Assembly (NCBI RefSeq): GCF_024266585.1
Contig: NZ_CP100647.1
Span: forward strand, 3,639,001-3,703,000
Length of the DNA stretch: 64,000 bases
Origin: Xanthomonas sacchari
GTDB lineage: Bacteria > Pseudomonadota > Gammaproteobacteria > Xanthomonadales > Xanthomonadaceae
Direction of reading: 5' to 3'
The notes beneath the pieces were generated by a model. The model was given only the letters and a program-made list of their open reading frames with translations, was not told the origin of the DNA and did no database searches. How positions within the stretch are numbered: position 1 is the stretch's first letter; every line of letters begins with the position of its first letter. A program made the position numbers and the translations under genes. Shown piece by piece: positions 36,150-45,027 of the stretch.

Positions 36150-37430
36150 TTGTGGGAGGGACTCAGTCCTGACGCCTCCACCAACAAGGCGTCGGGGCTG
36201 AAGCCCCTCCCACAGTGCAACCGCAATGCGTTGCGCGAGAGCGTAGCGACACTGCCGCAGGAAACTTCGGCATCGTGCCAGGCAGCCCATGACCGCAACC
36301 GAAGCGGCAGGTGCGCTGCCGTGTTGTGGGAGGGACTTCAGTCCCGACGCGACCAACTGAGGGGCGTCGAGGCTGAAGCCTCTCCCACAGTGCAGTCCCA
36401 ACGCGTTGCGCGAGTACGTGGCGACACTGCTGCAGAAAACTTCGGCATCGCGCCGGGCATCCCGTCACTGCGACCGAAGCAGCAACTGCGCTGCCCTATT
36501 GTGGGAGGGACTTCAGTCCCGACGCGACCAACTGAGGGGCGTCGGGCTGAATCCCTCCCACAGTGCGGTCGCAACGCGTTGCGCGAGTACGTGGCGACAC
36601 TGCTGCAGAAAGCTTCGGCATCGCGCCGGGCAGCCCGTCACTGCGACCGAAGCAGCAACTGCGCTGCCCTATTGTGGGAGAGACTTCAGTCCCGACGCGA
36701 CCAACTGAGGGGCGTTGGGCTGAATCCCTCCCACAGTGCGGTCGCAACGCGTTGCGCGAGTACGTGGCGACACTGCTGCAGAAAGCTTCGGCATCGCGCA
36801 GGGCAGCCCGTCACTGCGAGCGAAGCAGCAAGTGCGCTGCCGTGTTGTGGGAGGGACTTCAGTCCCGACGCGACCAACTGAGGGGCGTCGGGCTGAATCC
36901 CTCCCACAGTGCAGTCGCAACGCGTTGCGCGAGAGCGTAGCGACACTGCTGCAGAAAGCTTCGGCATCGCGCCGGGCAACCCGTCACTGCGAGCGAAGCA
37001 GCAAGTGCGCTGCCGTGTTGTGGGAGGGACTTCAGTCCCGACGCGACCAACTGAGGGGCGTCGGGCTGAATCCCTCCCACAGTGCAGTCGCAACGCGTTG
37101 CGCGAGAGCGTAGCGACACTGCTGCAGAAAGCTTCGGCATCGCGCCGGGCAACCCGTCACTGCGACCGAAGCAGCAACTGCGCTGCCCTATTGTGGGAGG
37201 GACTTCAGTCCCGACGCGACCAACTGAGGGGCGTCGCGGCTGAAGCCCCTCCCACAGTGCAGTCCCAACGCGTTGCGCGAGTACGTGGCGACACTGCTGC
37301 AGAAAGCTTCGGCATCGCGCCGGGCAGCCCGTCACTGCGACCGAAGCAGCAAGTGCACTGCCGTGTTGTGGGAGGGACTTCAGTCCCGACGCGACCAACT
37401 GAGGGGCGTCGCGGCTGAAGCCGCTCCTAC
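36150..37430. repeat. Tandem array of eight REP-derived units, 173-175 bp each
   Basis: The palindromic core GTGGGAGGGACTTCAGTCCC opens successive units near 36151, 36325, 36500, 36673, 36846, 37019, 37192 and 37367. In each, a complementary arm ending CCCTCCCACA follows about 35 bases after the core (roughly 65-base inverted repeat). About 110 bases of nearly identical linker sit between them, containing the perfect palindrome GCAACGCGTTGC and a GCTTCG/CGAAGC pair. The first unit is most diverged, the inner five are almost identical, and the last ends in the ordinary GTAG-type REP arm. Long open frames on both strands cross the units but shift phase each time (173 is not a multiple of 3), so I regard it as non-coding. 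Confidence 0.9.
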
Positions 37431-37543
37431 GACACCACGGCACCATCGCCGTCGGACCGCGCTCGCTGCGTTGCGCTCTGCACGCGCCGTCGCCGCGACG
37501 AATCACCGAAGCTTGCGTCCACCCGCGTCCGCGATCTCGCCGC

Positions 37544-38803
37544 CTACGGCAGCGCCACGCGTCGCGCCATCGCGTCCTGCAATGCCTGCAGGAACTCCGG
37601 CGCCAACGGCAGCTTGCCGAACCAGCCATGCTGGGTGCCGCTGAGCACGCGCAGCATGTGCCCGCGGCCGCCGGGCATGCGCCCGGCCGGGCGCATGCCG
37701 ACATCGCGCAGCCGCGCCGGCAGGGCGCGCTCGGACTGGAACAGCGGGGTCAGCCAGCGGCTCCAGAACTGGTACACCGCCACGTGCACCTGGCGCTGCG
37801 CCTGGTAGCGCGCCAGCGCCGCGTCGAGGTCCGGCACGGTGCGCAGGCTCTCGCGCAGCGCCCAGGCATCCATCAGCGCCATGTTGACGCCCTGCCCCAG
37901 CTGCGGACTCATCGCATGCGCGGCATCGCCGGCCAGGACCAGGCGGCCGCGGTACCAGTGCCGTTGCACCGCATCGCGGTAACTGGCCCGCGCCAGTTGC
38001 GCCGGCGCGTCGACTTGGACAAGGCGCTCGCGCGCCTGCGGCCACAACTGCGCGATTTCGTCCAGCCACGGCTGCATGCCGCGCGCCTGCCAGGCGTCGA
38101 AGTCGGCGGTCGGCAGGCTCCAGAAGAAACTCACCCGCGGCTCGGCATCGCCGGGACGCGTGCCCACCGGCAGCAGGCCGATCATCTTGCGCGCGGCCAC
38201 GTAGCGCTGGCGCAGCTCGTCGGCGAAGGCCCAGTCGCCGCGCGGCAGCAGGCACCACAGCGCCCCCCACGGATAGACCCGGTCCAGCCGCGTCGCCTGC
38301 ACCTGCGCGCGCAGCGCCGAGGCCGAGCCGTCGCAGGCGATCACCAGGTCGAACGGACCATGCCAGCGGCCGTGCTGGTCCTGCACCCGGCGCAGCGTGT
38401 CGTCGATGGCGACGATGCGTGTGTCGCGCTGCAGCGTGGCGTAGCCGTCCCAGGCCTGCGCCAGCAGGGCAAACAAGGCGCCGCGCTGCATGCCCAGCCC
38501 GAACAGGCGCGCGTCCAGGTCGCGGTAGCGCATGTCCATCACCGCGCGCCCGCACGGGGTCTCGCCGTACAGGCGGTGCACCGGGGCGCCGTAGGCCAAC
38601 GCCTGCTCGAGCAGGCCGATCCGCCACAGCACCTGCAGGCCGGTCGGCTGCAGCAGGAAGCCGGCGCCGACCGGTCCCGGCTGCGCCGCGCGCTCGAACA
38701 CCTGCACGCGATGCCCGTCGCGTGCCAGCAGTAGCGCCAGCGCCTGGCCCGCGGTGCCGTAACCGACGATCCCGATCTGCAGTCCTTGCGTCATTGCGTC
38801 CAT
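37544..38803 (-). CDS. FAD-dependent monooxygenase (PHBH/UbiH-type)
   Basis: 419 residues. GxGxxG dinucleotide motif in IVGYGTAGQALALLL with the acidic FER at strand end, the DG motif in IACDGSASALR and the second FAD motif GDAAHAMSPQLGQGVNMALMDA. Group A flavoprotein monooxygenases hydroxylate aromatic or polyketide substrates using NAD(P)H; the substrate is not evident. There is no partner biosynthetic gene, so it is likely a stand-alone oxidative enzyme. Start chosen at MDAMTQGL; MTQGL, three codons later, is possible. It lies 34 bases after the cspA terminator. Confidence 0.87.
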   Translation of the reverse strand: MDAMTQGLQIGIVGYGTAGQALALLLARDGHRVQVFERAAQPGPVGAGFLLQPTGLQVLWRIGLLEQALAYGAPVHRLYGETPCGRAVMDMRYRDLDARLFGLGMQRGALFALLAQAWDGYATLQRDTRIVAIDDTLRRVQDQHGRWHGPFDLVIACDGSASALRAQVQATRLDRVYPWGALWCLLPRGDWAFADELRQRYVAARKMIGLLPVGTRPGDAEPRVSFFWSLPTADFDAWQARGMQPWLDEIAQLWPQARERLVQVDAPAQLARASYRDAVQRHWYRGRLVLAGDAAHAMSPQLGQGVNMALMDAWALRESLRTVPDLDAALARYQAQRQVHVAVYQFWSRWLTPLFQSERALPARLRDVGMRPAGRMPGGRGHMLRVLSGTQHGWFGKLPLAPEFLQALQDAMARRVALP

Positions 38804-38837
38804 TGCCTGTCCACGCCGCCACCGCGGCGTCTCCCAC

Positions 38838-38862
38838 AAAAAACCCCGCCGAAGCGGGGTTC
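38838..38862 (-). terminator. Rho-independent terminator downstream of cspA
   Basis: Minus-strand stem ACCCCGCTTCGGCGGGGT followed by TTTTTT (plus strand AAAAAACCCCGCC...). It ends the cold-shock transcript before the monooxygenase gene. Confidence 0.88.
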
Positions 38863-38889
38863 AAGGCACAACCGAGTCAACGCGCTCGC

Positions 38890-39096
38890 TTACTCGACCG
38901 GCGTGATATTGGAGGCCTGCGCGCCCTTCGGACCCTGGGTCACGTCGTAGCTGACACGCTGTCCTTCCTGCAGGCTGCGGAAGCCCTTGGAATTGATCGC
39001 GGAGAAGTGCGCGAACACATCGGCGCTACCGTCTTCCGGAGAAATAAAACCAAATCCCTTAGCGTCGTTGAACCACTTGACGGTACCGTTCGGCAT
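38890..39096 (-). CDS. cspA: Cold-shock domain protein
   Basis: 68 residues, a complete CSD fold: [18 protein letters not shown] (RNP1 KGFGFI), VFAHFSAI (RNP2) and the standard closing ASNITPVE. Binds single-stranded RNA and DNA and prevents secondary structure at low temperature. It has its own promoter right after the phosphorylase stop codon and its own terminator, so it can be expressed apart from the nagZ-hpt-phosphorylase genes upstream. Leader length is about 50 bases, shorter than E. coli cspA. Confidence 0.95.
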   Translation of the reverse strand: MPNGTVKWFNDAKGFGFISPEDGSADVFAHFSAINSKGFRSLQEGQRVSYDVTQGPKGAQASNITPVE

Positions 39097-39155
39097 GGTG
39101 ATGCGAGACCTTTTGCAGTGAATGGGTGGTGGTTGTGCGGCAGCCGCACCGGCGG

Positions 39156-39184
39156 AGTATGCAAAGCTTGCGCAGCGAAGACAA
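39156..39184 (-). promoter_or_regulatory. Sigma-70-type promoter of cspA
   Basis: On the minus strand TTGTCT (39184-39179), a 17-base spacer, then CATACT (39161-39156). It begins just after the phosphorylase stop and predicts a start about 50-55 bases before the cspA ATG, with AAAAGG as the ribosome site. Confidence 0.6.
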
Positions 39185-39931
39185 TCACCCGCGCGCCAGT
39201 TCCCCCACCAGCTCCGGCAGGCCGACCGAGGCCGCCTCGACGTTGGCCAGCACCTCGGCCAGGGTGATCTCCTCGGCGTCGCCGCAGCCGGCCGCCCAGT
39301 TCGCCACGATCGCCAGGCAGGCGTAGTCCAGGCCCAGTTCGCGCGCCAGCCCGGCCTCGGGCATGCCGGTCATGCCGACCAGGTCGCAGCCGTCGCGGCG
39401 CAGCCGCGCGATCTCGGCGATGGTTTCCAGGCGCGGCCCCTGGGTGGCGGCGTAGCAGCCGCCGTCGACCAGGGCGGTGCCGGTGACGCGCGCGGCGGCC
39501 AGGATCTTGCTGCGCAGCAGCGGCGAATACGGATGGCCGAAATCCACGTGCAGCACCTCGCTGCCCGGCTCCTCGCACAGCGTGGAGATGCGCCCCCAGG
39601 TGTAGTCGATCAACTGGTCCGGACAGGCCAGCACGCGCGGACCGAAGCGCTCGGTGATGCCGCCGACGGTGTTCAGCGCCAGCACCCGCGTGGCGCCGAT
39701 CTGCTGCAACGCAGCAAGGTTGGCGCGGTAGTTGATCTTGTGCGGCGGCAGCGAATGGCCCTCCCCGTGGCGGGCCAGGAAGGCGACGCGGTGGCCGAGC
39801 AGCGTGCCGACCCGCACCGGGCCGGAAGGCGCGCCGTAGCGCGTCTGCACCTGGTGGGTCTGCACGTCGTCGAGCTGTGCGAGCTTGTAGACGCCGGTGC
39901 CGCCGATGACGGCCAGTGCGATGTTGTCCAT
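39185..39931 (-). CDS. S-methyl-5'-thioinosine/thioadenosine phosphorylase
   Basis: 248 residues of the nucleoside phosphorylase (MTAP/PNP) family. Motifs: [50 protein letters not shown] and the purine-site segment [14 protein letters not shown]. It splits methylthioinosine or methylthioadenosine with phosphate into purine base and methylthioribose-1-phosphate. In Pseudomonas and xanthomonads this branch often prefers methylthioinosine and works with hypoxanthine phosphoribosyltransferase, whose gene is immediately upstream, so hypoxanthine salvage is likely. Start chosen at MDNIAL. Confidence 0.87.
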   Translation of the reverse strand: MDNIALAVIGGTGVYKLAQLDDVQTHQVQTRYGAPSGPVRVGTLLGHRVAFLARHGEGHSLPPHKINYRANLAALQQIGATRVLALNTVGGITERFGPRVLACPDQLIDYTWGRISTLCEEPGSEVLHVDFGHPYSPLLRSKILAAARVTGTALVDGGCYAATQGPRLETIAEIARLRRDGCDLVGMTGMPEAGLARELGLDYACLAIVANWAAGCGDAEEITLAEVLANVEAASVGLPELVGELARG

Positions 39932-40016
39932 GCGGATCCTCCAACGAAAGGGAACGCCGGCACCGGCGAGAGGCGCAGGCACCGGGGAGCGGGCGCGCGA
40001 CTGCGCGCGCGGCGCC

Positions 40017-40571
40017 CTACTCCTTCATCGCGTAGATCGCCGGCAGGTTGCGCAGCGCCTCGTTGACGTCCATGCCGAAACCGAACACGTAACGGTCCGG
40101 CACCTCGACGCCGATGTAGTCGGCGCTGACCCCGGGCACGCAGCGGTCGTGGCGCTTGACCGTCAGCGCGGCGATGCGCACGTCGGTGGCGCCCTGCTCC
40201 AGGCACCACGCGCGCACCGCCTTCAGGGTCAGGCCTTCGTCGAGGATGTCGTCGAGCAGCAGCACGCGGCGGCCGTACAGCGCGGTGGCCGGGCGGTGCT
40301 TCCACACCAGTTCGCCGCCGACGGTCTCGCCGCGGTAGCGGGTGGCGTGCAGGTAGTCCAGCTGCAGGTCCTGGCCGCGGCTGCCCAGTTCCAGCGCCAG
40401 CTGGCCGGCGAACGGCAGCGCGCCGTGCATGATGGTCAGGTAGACCGGGGTTTCGCCGCGGTAGTCGGCGGCGATGGCGTCGGCCATGTGGGCGATGGCC
40501 TGGTCGATGCGCGGGCGATCGATCAGCAGGTCGGCCTGGGCCAGGGCCTGGGCGATGGTGAGAGTGGACAT
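40017..40571 (-). CDS. hpt: Hypoxanthine-guanine phosphoribosyltransferase
   Basis: 184 residues. PRPP-binding motif VLLLDDILDEGLTLK, pyrophosphate loop region IMHGALPF and purine-site VPDRYVFGFGMD. Converts hypoxanthine or guanine with PRPP into IMP or GMP. The ATG shares its A with the nagZ stop (TGATG), so the genes are translationally coupled, and the downstream phosphorylase yields its substrate. Confidence 0.92.
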   Translation of the reverse strand: MSTLTIAQALAQADLLIDRPRIDQAIAHMADAIAADYRGETPVYLTIMHGALPFAGQLALELGSRGQDLQLDYLHATRYRGETVGGELVWKHRPATALYGRRVLLLDDILDEGLTLKAVRAWCLEQGATDVRIAALTVKRHDRCVPGVSADYIGVEVPDRYVFGFGMDVNEALRNLPAIYAMKE

Positions 40572-41578
40572 CAGGCGGTTTTTCCGAAGGTGAAGAGCAG
40601 ATGGGATTGGGTGTGGCCGTAGCGGGCGTCGGCCAGCAGGCCGTCCCAGCCGAGGCCGCCGCGGCCGATCAGGCCGAGCAGCGCGGCGGTGTTGAGCGGG
40701 CGATCGCGCACGGCATGCAGCGCATCGTCGACCAGTTCCGGATGGCAGACCAGGACCACGTCGCAGCCGGCGTCCAGGTGCGCGGTCACCCGCGCCGCGA
40801 CGCCGCCGGCGGCGAACGCCGCGGCCATGCCGATGTCGTCGGAGAACACCACGCCGCGGAAGCCCAGTTCCTGGCGCAGGATCTCCTGGATCCAGCGCGG
40901 CGAATAGCCGGCCGGTTCCGGCGCCACCTGCGGGTAGGCCACGTGCGCCATCATCACCGCGTCGGCGCCGGCGGCGATGCCGGCGGCGAACGGCACCAGG
41001 TCTTCCTGGCGCAGGGTCTCCAGCGAACGCGGGTCCTCGGCGTTGTCGACGTGGGTGTCCTCGAGCACGCTGCCGTGGCCGGGGAAATGCTTGAGGGTGG
41101 CGCCCATGCCGACGCTGTGCATGCCGCGCACATAGGCTGCGGCGAAGGCCGCGACCACCTGCGGATCGTCGCTGAAGGCGCGGTCGCCGATGGCGCGGTT
41201 GCCGCGGGCCAGGTCCAGCACCGGGGCGAAGCTCAGGTCGACGCCGCTGGCGCGCACTTCGCTGGCCATCAGCCAGGCGTGCTGCTCGGCCATCTCCAGC
41301 GCCGCGGCCGGATCGCGCGCGTACAGCGCGCCGAAGCCCTGCAGCGGCGGCAGCGCGCTGTAGCCCTCGCGGAAGCGCTGCACGCGGCCGCCTTCCTGGT
41401 CCACGCAGATCAGCAGCGGCCGCGGCGTCGCGGCGCGGATCGCCGCGCTCAGGTCGGTCACCTGCGCGCGCGAGGCGAAATTGCGTTTGAACAGGACCAC
41501 GCCGGCCACCGCAGCGTGCTGCAGCCAGTCGCGCTCCTGGGCGGTGAGTTCGGTACCGGCAACGCCGATCGCGAGCAT
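40571..41578 (-). CDS. nagZ: Beta-N-acetylglucosaminidase (cytosolic muropeptide recycling)
   Basis: 335 residues, glycoside hydrolase family 3 without the second domain. The catalytic loop is KHFPGHGSVLEDTHVD (His/Asp acid-base dyad) and the nucleophile Asp is in VVFSDDIGM. The ICVDQEGGRVQRF motif is typical of NagZ. It removes GlcNAc from 1,6-anhydro-muropeptides in the cytoplasm during peptidoglycan recycling, producing signals for AmpC-type regulation where present. It heads the nagZ-hpt-phosphorylase operon. The start gives the normal length; upstream in-frame codons have no family similarity. Confidence 0.93.
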   Translation of the reverse strand: MLAIGVAGTELTAQERDWLQHAAVAGVVLFKRNFASRAQVTDLSAAIRAATPRPLLICVDQEGGRVQRFREGYSALPPLQGFGALYARDPAAALEMAEQHAWLMASEVRASGVDLSFAPVLDLARGNRAIGDRAFSDDPQVVAAFAAAYVRGMHSVGMGATLKHFPGHGSVLEDTHVDNAEDPRSLETLRQEDLVPFAAGIAAGADAVMMAHVAYPQVAPEPAGYSPRWIQEILRQELGFRGVVFSDDIGMAAAFAAGGVAARVTAHLDAGCDVVLVCHPELVDDALHAVRDRPLNTAALLGLIGRGGLGWDGLLADARYGHTQSHLLFTFGKTA

Positions 41579-42136
41579 GCGGGGGGTCTCCTGCCGGCGC
41601 GGTGCAGGCGCCTGTGGGCCGGCATTGTCGCAGATGCCGGCGTCGGCGGCAGGTCGGCGCATGGCGTGCCGGTGCAGGCCAGGCAAGGTGGCGATGAAAG
41701 CGGCGCAGCGCAGAGGCGGCGGGATCGCCGTCGCGCTGCCCGAGACGTGCGGCGCGGCGCCGGCGTCGCGCCCCCGCGGGTCAACCCCGGCAGGACGCGG
41801 CGCGACGCCCCTGGCGCGAGGCGGGCGACGCCCGCTGGTCCGGTTCGCGCTAGGCGCATCGGCGTCTTCGCCTAGCGTCGCCGAGACGCCCTGCTGCCTC
41901 GCGGCCGACACAGCTCGGCCATGGAACGCCTGCGGCGCGCTGGACAGGCGGTGCCGGCCTCCCGACGGCCTGCCTGCACGGCACGTCGGCCGTCCGACGC
42001 CCGTCAGAAGGGATCTGTGCCGGTCGCCGCGACCGCGTCGCGGCGGAGAGCACGCTGCGCCGCAGCCGCGATGGCGTGGACCGCGGCCAGTCGCTGCGCG
42101 GCGCCGGCGGTCATCGCCTGGCGCCGCGGCGGCGCA
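41579..42136. other. Intergenic region, no gene seen
   Basis: About 560 bases upstream of nagZ and downstream of the FrnE-like gene. High GC; open frames in several phases are Arg-rich and not convincing. No repeat, RNA structure or operator was recognised; it should contain the nagZ promoter. Confidence 0.45.
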
Positions 42137-42811
42137 CTAGACCGCGCACCCGTCCGGGCCGCAGTCGCGGCCCGCCTGGGCGTCGGCCAGCAGGCCGCGC
42201 ACGGTGGCGGCGAACACCTCCGGCGGCTGCGCGCCCTGCAGCGCCTGGCGGCCGTCGATGACATAGGTGGGCACCGCGCGGATGCCCATCGCCTGCGCCT
42301 GCTGCAACTCCGCCTGCACCTCGTCCAGGCCCTCCTCGCCCTCCAGCAGCGCCTGCACCCGCTCCGCCGGCAGCCCGCCCGCGGCGCCGGCATCGCGCAG
42401 CGTCTGCGCATCGGCCAGGTTGCGGCCCTCGGCGAAGTGCGCGTGGAACAGCGCCTCGGCGACCGCGTCGACATCGCCCTCGCGCGCGGCCAGCCACAGC
42501 AGACGGTGCGCCGGCAGCGTGCTCACCCGCACCTGGCCGCGGCCGAAGTCGAACGGCAGGCCTTCGGCACGCGCGGTGGCCTGGGTCTGCGCCAGGATCT
42601 GCTCGGTGCGCGCCGCACCGCCGAACTTGGCGGCATAGGCCTCGCGCAACGGCACCGGCTCGGTGCCGGCGTCCGGGTCCAGCAGATACGGATGCCAGTG
42701 GATCTCCAGCGCCAGCGCGTCCGCGCCGAGCGACGCAAGACCTTGCTGCAACCGGCGCTTGCCGATCCAGCACCAGGGGCAGACCACGTCGGACCAGATG
42801 TCGATGCGCAT
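42137..42811 (-). CDS. DsbA-family oxidoreductase, FrnE-like
   Basis: 224 residues with the redox pair C11-P-W-C14 in a DsbA-type thioredoxin fold, the FrnE signature (VVCPWCWIGKRRL, then the helical insertion), the cis-Pro region IRAVPTYVIDG and a Cys-containing tail CGPDGC. No signal peptide, so it is cytoplasmic. FrnE proteins are disulphide isomerase-like and help in oxidative stress (Deinococcus FrnE has a second Cys pair near the C-terminus, as seen here). It ends the transcript; repeats follow upstream of the start. Confidence 0.85.
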   Translation of the reverse strand: MRIDIWSDVVCPWCWIGKRRLQQGLASLGADALALEIHWHPYLLDPDAGTEPVPLREAYAAKFGGAARTEQILAQTQATARAEGLPFDFGRGQVRVSTLPAHRLLWLAAREGDVDAVAEALFHAHFAEGRNLADAQTLRDAGAAGGLPAERVQALLEGEEGLDEVQAELQQAQAMGIRAVPTYVIDGRQALQGAQPPEVFAATVRGLLADAQAGRDCGPDGCAV

Positions 42812-42813
42812 GA

Positions 42814-42970
42814 GCGGGGATTGGGGAGTGGTGATTGGGGATTCGCAAAAGCATAAGCCCGATTGCCGCGTGAAGCGGGGATTCGGGATTGGGGAGTGGG
42901 GATTCGCAAAAGCGGGCCGCGTGCGGCGTTTGGCTTTACGCTTTTACCAATCCCTAATCCCGACTCCCCA
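42814..42970. repeat. Two copies of a GGGGATT repeat with GATTCGCAAAAGC
   Basis: The sequence GGGGATTCGCAAAAGC occurs twice (about 42837-42852 and 42901-42914), each preceded by GGGGAGTGG-like direct repeats, with reversed ATCCC/CCAATCCC copies at 42950-42975. This is the dispersed G-rich intergenic element of this genome. It overlaps the last codons of the CYTH gene. Confidence 0.6.
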
Positions 42971-43460
42971 ATCCCTGCCACTCGCAGAATGGACAGCTAG
43001 CCAGCGCCACGTTGTAGTACCGCGGGTCGTCGGTGACTTCGGCGCCGAGCCAGTCCGGTTTGGCGAAGGCTTCGTCGGCGCTGTCCAGCTCGATTTCGGC
43101 GACCACCAGCCCGGCGTTGTCGCCGAGGAACTCGTCGACCTCCCACAGGTGGCCCTGGTGCTGCACCAGGTGCCGGCGCTTGTCGATCAGCCCGCCGACG
43201 CACAGAGCCAGCAGCGCGCGCGCATCGTCCACCGGAACCGGATACTCGAACTCCTGGCGGGTATGTCCGAGCTCGCGCGACTTGAGGTTGAGGAACGCCT
43301 GCTCGCCCTGCACCCGCACCCGCACCGAGGCCTTCTGCGCCCCGCTGGCCAGCGCCGCCTGGTCGTTGAGATAACCCTGCGCCATCGGGATCACCGCATG
43401 CGCCGCCGCACGCCAGCCATCGCCGGTCACCAGGAATTTGCGTTCGATTTCGATGGCCAT
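42954..43460 (-). CDS. CYTH-domain protein (triphosphate tunnel metalloenzyme)
   Basis: 168 residues. Signature EIERKFLV at the N-terminus, further charged tunnel strands SVRVRVQGEQAFLNLKSR, QEFEYPVP, then WEVDEFLGDN with VVAEIELD. TTM enzymes bind triphosphates with a metal in an eight-stranded tunnel and act as tripolyphosphatase, thiamine triphosphatase or adenylate cyclase; which one here is unknown. The last eight residues (WQGLGSRD) are encoded by the dispersed G-rich repeat, so the authentic end may have been reshaped by a repeat insertion. Confidence 0.88.
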   Translation of the reverse strand: MAIEIERKFLVTGDGWRAAAHAVIPMAQGYLNDQAALASGAQKASVRVRVQGEQAFLNLKSRELGHTRQEFEYPVPVDDARALLALCVGGLIDKRRHLVQHQGHLWEVDEFLGDNAGLVVAEIELDSADEAFAKPDWLGAEVTDDPRYYNVALASCPFCEWQGLGSRD

Positions 43461-43529
43461 GGGAATCGGGAATGGAGAAAGGAGAATGGAAAAAGCATAA
43501 ACCGCGCGCGCAGCCGCCGTGACGATTCC

Positions 43530-44876
43530 CTACTCCCGATTCCCCATTCCCGGCTTCTCAAACACCGCAATGCTCTCCACATGCGCGGTATGCGGGAACA
43601 TGTCCATCGCGCCGGCGGCCTTGAGCACGAAGCCCTGTTCGTTGACCAGGTAGCCGGCGTCGCGCGCCAGCGAGCCGGGGTGGCAGCTGACGTAGACGAT
43701 GCGCTGGAACTGCTTCAGCGGCAGTTGCTGCAGGACCTCCAGCGCGCCGGAGCGCGGCGGGTCCAGCAGCAGCTTGTCGAAGCCCTGGCGCATCCACGGC
43801 GCCTGGCGCTGGTCCTGGGTCAGGTCGGCGGCGAAGAACTGGGCATTGTCCAGGCCGTTGCGCTGCGCGTTCTCCCGCGCGCGCGCCACCAGCCCGGCGT
43901 CGCCTTCCACGCCGACCACCTCGCGCACGGTGCGCGCCAGCGGCAGGGTGAAGTTGCCCAGGCCGCAGAACAGGTCCAGCACCCGGTCGCCGGGCTGCGC
44001 GTCGAGCAGCGCCAGCGCATGCGCGATCATCTTTTCGTTGAGCGCGGCGTTGACCTGGATGAAGTCCAGCGGCCGGAACGCCAGTTCCACGTCCCACTGC
44101 GGCAGCCGGAACGACAGCGGCACCGCCTGCGGATACAGCGGATGCACGCTGTCCACGCCGCCGGGCTGCAGGAAGATGGCGAAGTCGTGTTGCTGGGCGA
44201 AGGCGATCAGCGCGGCCTGGTCGCGCGCGCTCAGCGGCTGCATGTGGCGGAAGGTCAGCGCCACCGCGGCGTCGCCGGCGATGAACTCGATCTGCGGGAT
44301 GTCGCGCTTGCCGTCGAGGCTTTCGACCAGCTCCGCCAGCGCGGTCACCTTGAAGCCGATCTGCGGAATCACCGTGTGGCAGACCGACAGGTCGGCGACG
44401 AAGCGCGGGTCCTGCTCGCGGAAACCGACCAGGGTCTTGTCCTTCTTTTCCACCCGCCGCACCGAGAAGCGGCCCTTGCGCCGGTAGCCCCAGGGCGCGC
44501 CGGTCAGCGCCGGCAGCACCGCCTGCGGGGTCACGTGGCCGATGCGCTCCAGGTTTTCGGTCAGCACCCGCTGCTTGGCGACGATCTGCTGGTCCTCGGC
44601 CAGGTGCTGCAGCACGCAGCCGGCGCAGACCCCGAAATGCGGACAGCGCGGCGTCACCCGCTGCGGCGAGGCCTGCAGCACCTGCAGCGTGCGCGCCTCG
44701 TCGAAGTGGCGGTTGCGCGCGGTGGGTTCGGCCAGCACGGTCTCGCCGGGCAGCGCGCCAGCGACGAAGGCGACCTTGTCGCCCTCGCGGCGGGCGACGC
44801 CGCGGCCGTCGTGGCTGAGGTCGGCGATGTCGGTCTGGAAGGGCGTGCGGTCGAGACGGTTTCGGGATCGGGCCAC
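43530..44876 (-). CDS. rlmD: 23S rRNA (uracil-5-)-methyltransferase RlmD
   Basis: 448 residues starting from GTG at VARSRNRLDRTPFQTD, the usual RlmD beginning. N-terminal TRAM-type domain, an iron-sulphur site CPHFGVCAGC with a later C in SVCH, SAM-binding LDLFCGLGNFTLPLA, DPPRSG, and catalytic Cys in YVSCHPGSLARD. Methylates U1939 of 23S rRNA. The final residues GMGNRE come from a GGGAATGGGGAATCGGGAG repeat and the stop lies in it. It is divergent from the receiver-Hpt gene. Confidence 0.9.
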   Translation of the reverse strand: MARSRNRLDRTPFQTDIADLSHDGRGVARREGDKVAFVAGALPGETVLAEPTARNRHFDEARTLQVLQASPQRVTPRCPHFGVCAGCVLQHLAEDQQIVAKQRVLTENLERIGHVTPQAVLPALTGAPWGYRRKGRFSVRRVEKKDKTLVGFREQDPRFVADLSVCHTVIPQIGFKVTALAELVESLDGKRDIPQIEFIAGDAAVALTFRHMQPLSARDQAALIAFAQQHDFAIFLQPGGVDSVHPLYPQAVPLSFRLPQWDVELAFRPLDFIQVNAALNEKMIAHALALLDAQPGDRVLDLFCGLGNFTLPLARTVREVVGVEGDAGLVARARENAQRNGLDNAQFFAADLTQDQRQAPWMRQGFDKLLLDPPRSGALEVLQQLPLKQFQRIVYVSCHPGSLARDAGYLVNEQGFVLKAAGAMDMFPHTAHVESIAVFEKPGMGNRE

Positions 44877-45027
44877 GTGGCAACAGGCTGCGGGCGAAAA
44901 AGGGCGGCCATTGTCGCAGATGGACCGGGCCGGGACCGGCTTGCGATTGCCGCGCCGGCGAGGCAAAGTGGCGCGACGCACGCGCGCAGCCGCGCGGGAG
45001 GCGACCACGCCGCATGGAGGCATCAGC

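Noticed and set aside
36150-37430. Possible CRISPR array
   Set aside because: Units are 173 bp with long conserved linkers and no unique spacers; no cas genes are nearby.
36163-37704. Many overlapping open frames of 80-280 residues on both strands across the REP array
   Set aside because: They share the same repeat peptides but change frame every unit because 173 is not divisible by 3, have no ribosome sites and no known domains; the signal is the repeat itself.
41579-42136. Coding frames upstream of nagZ
   Set aside because: Several overlapping frames in different phases, none with a plausible start or known motif.
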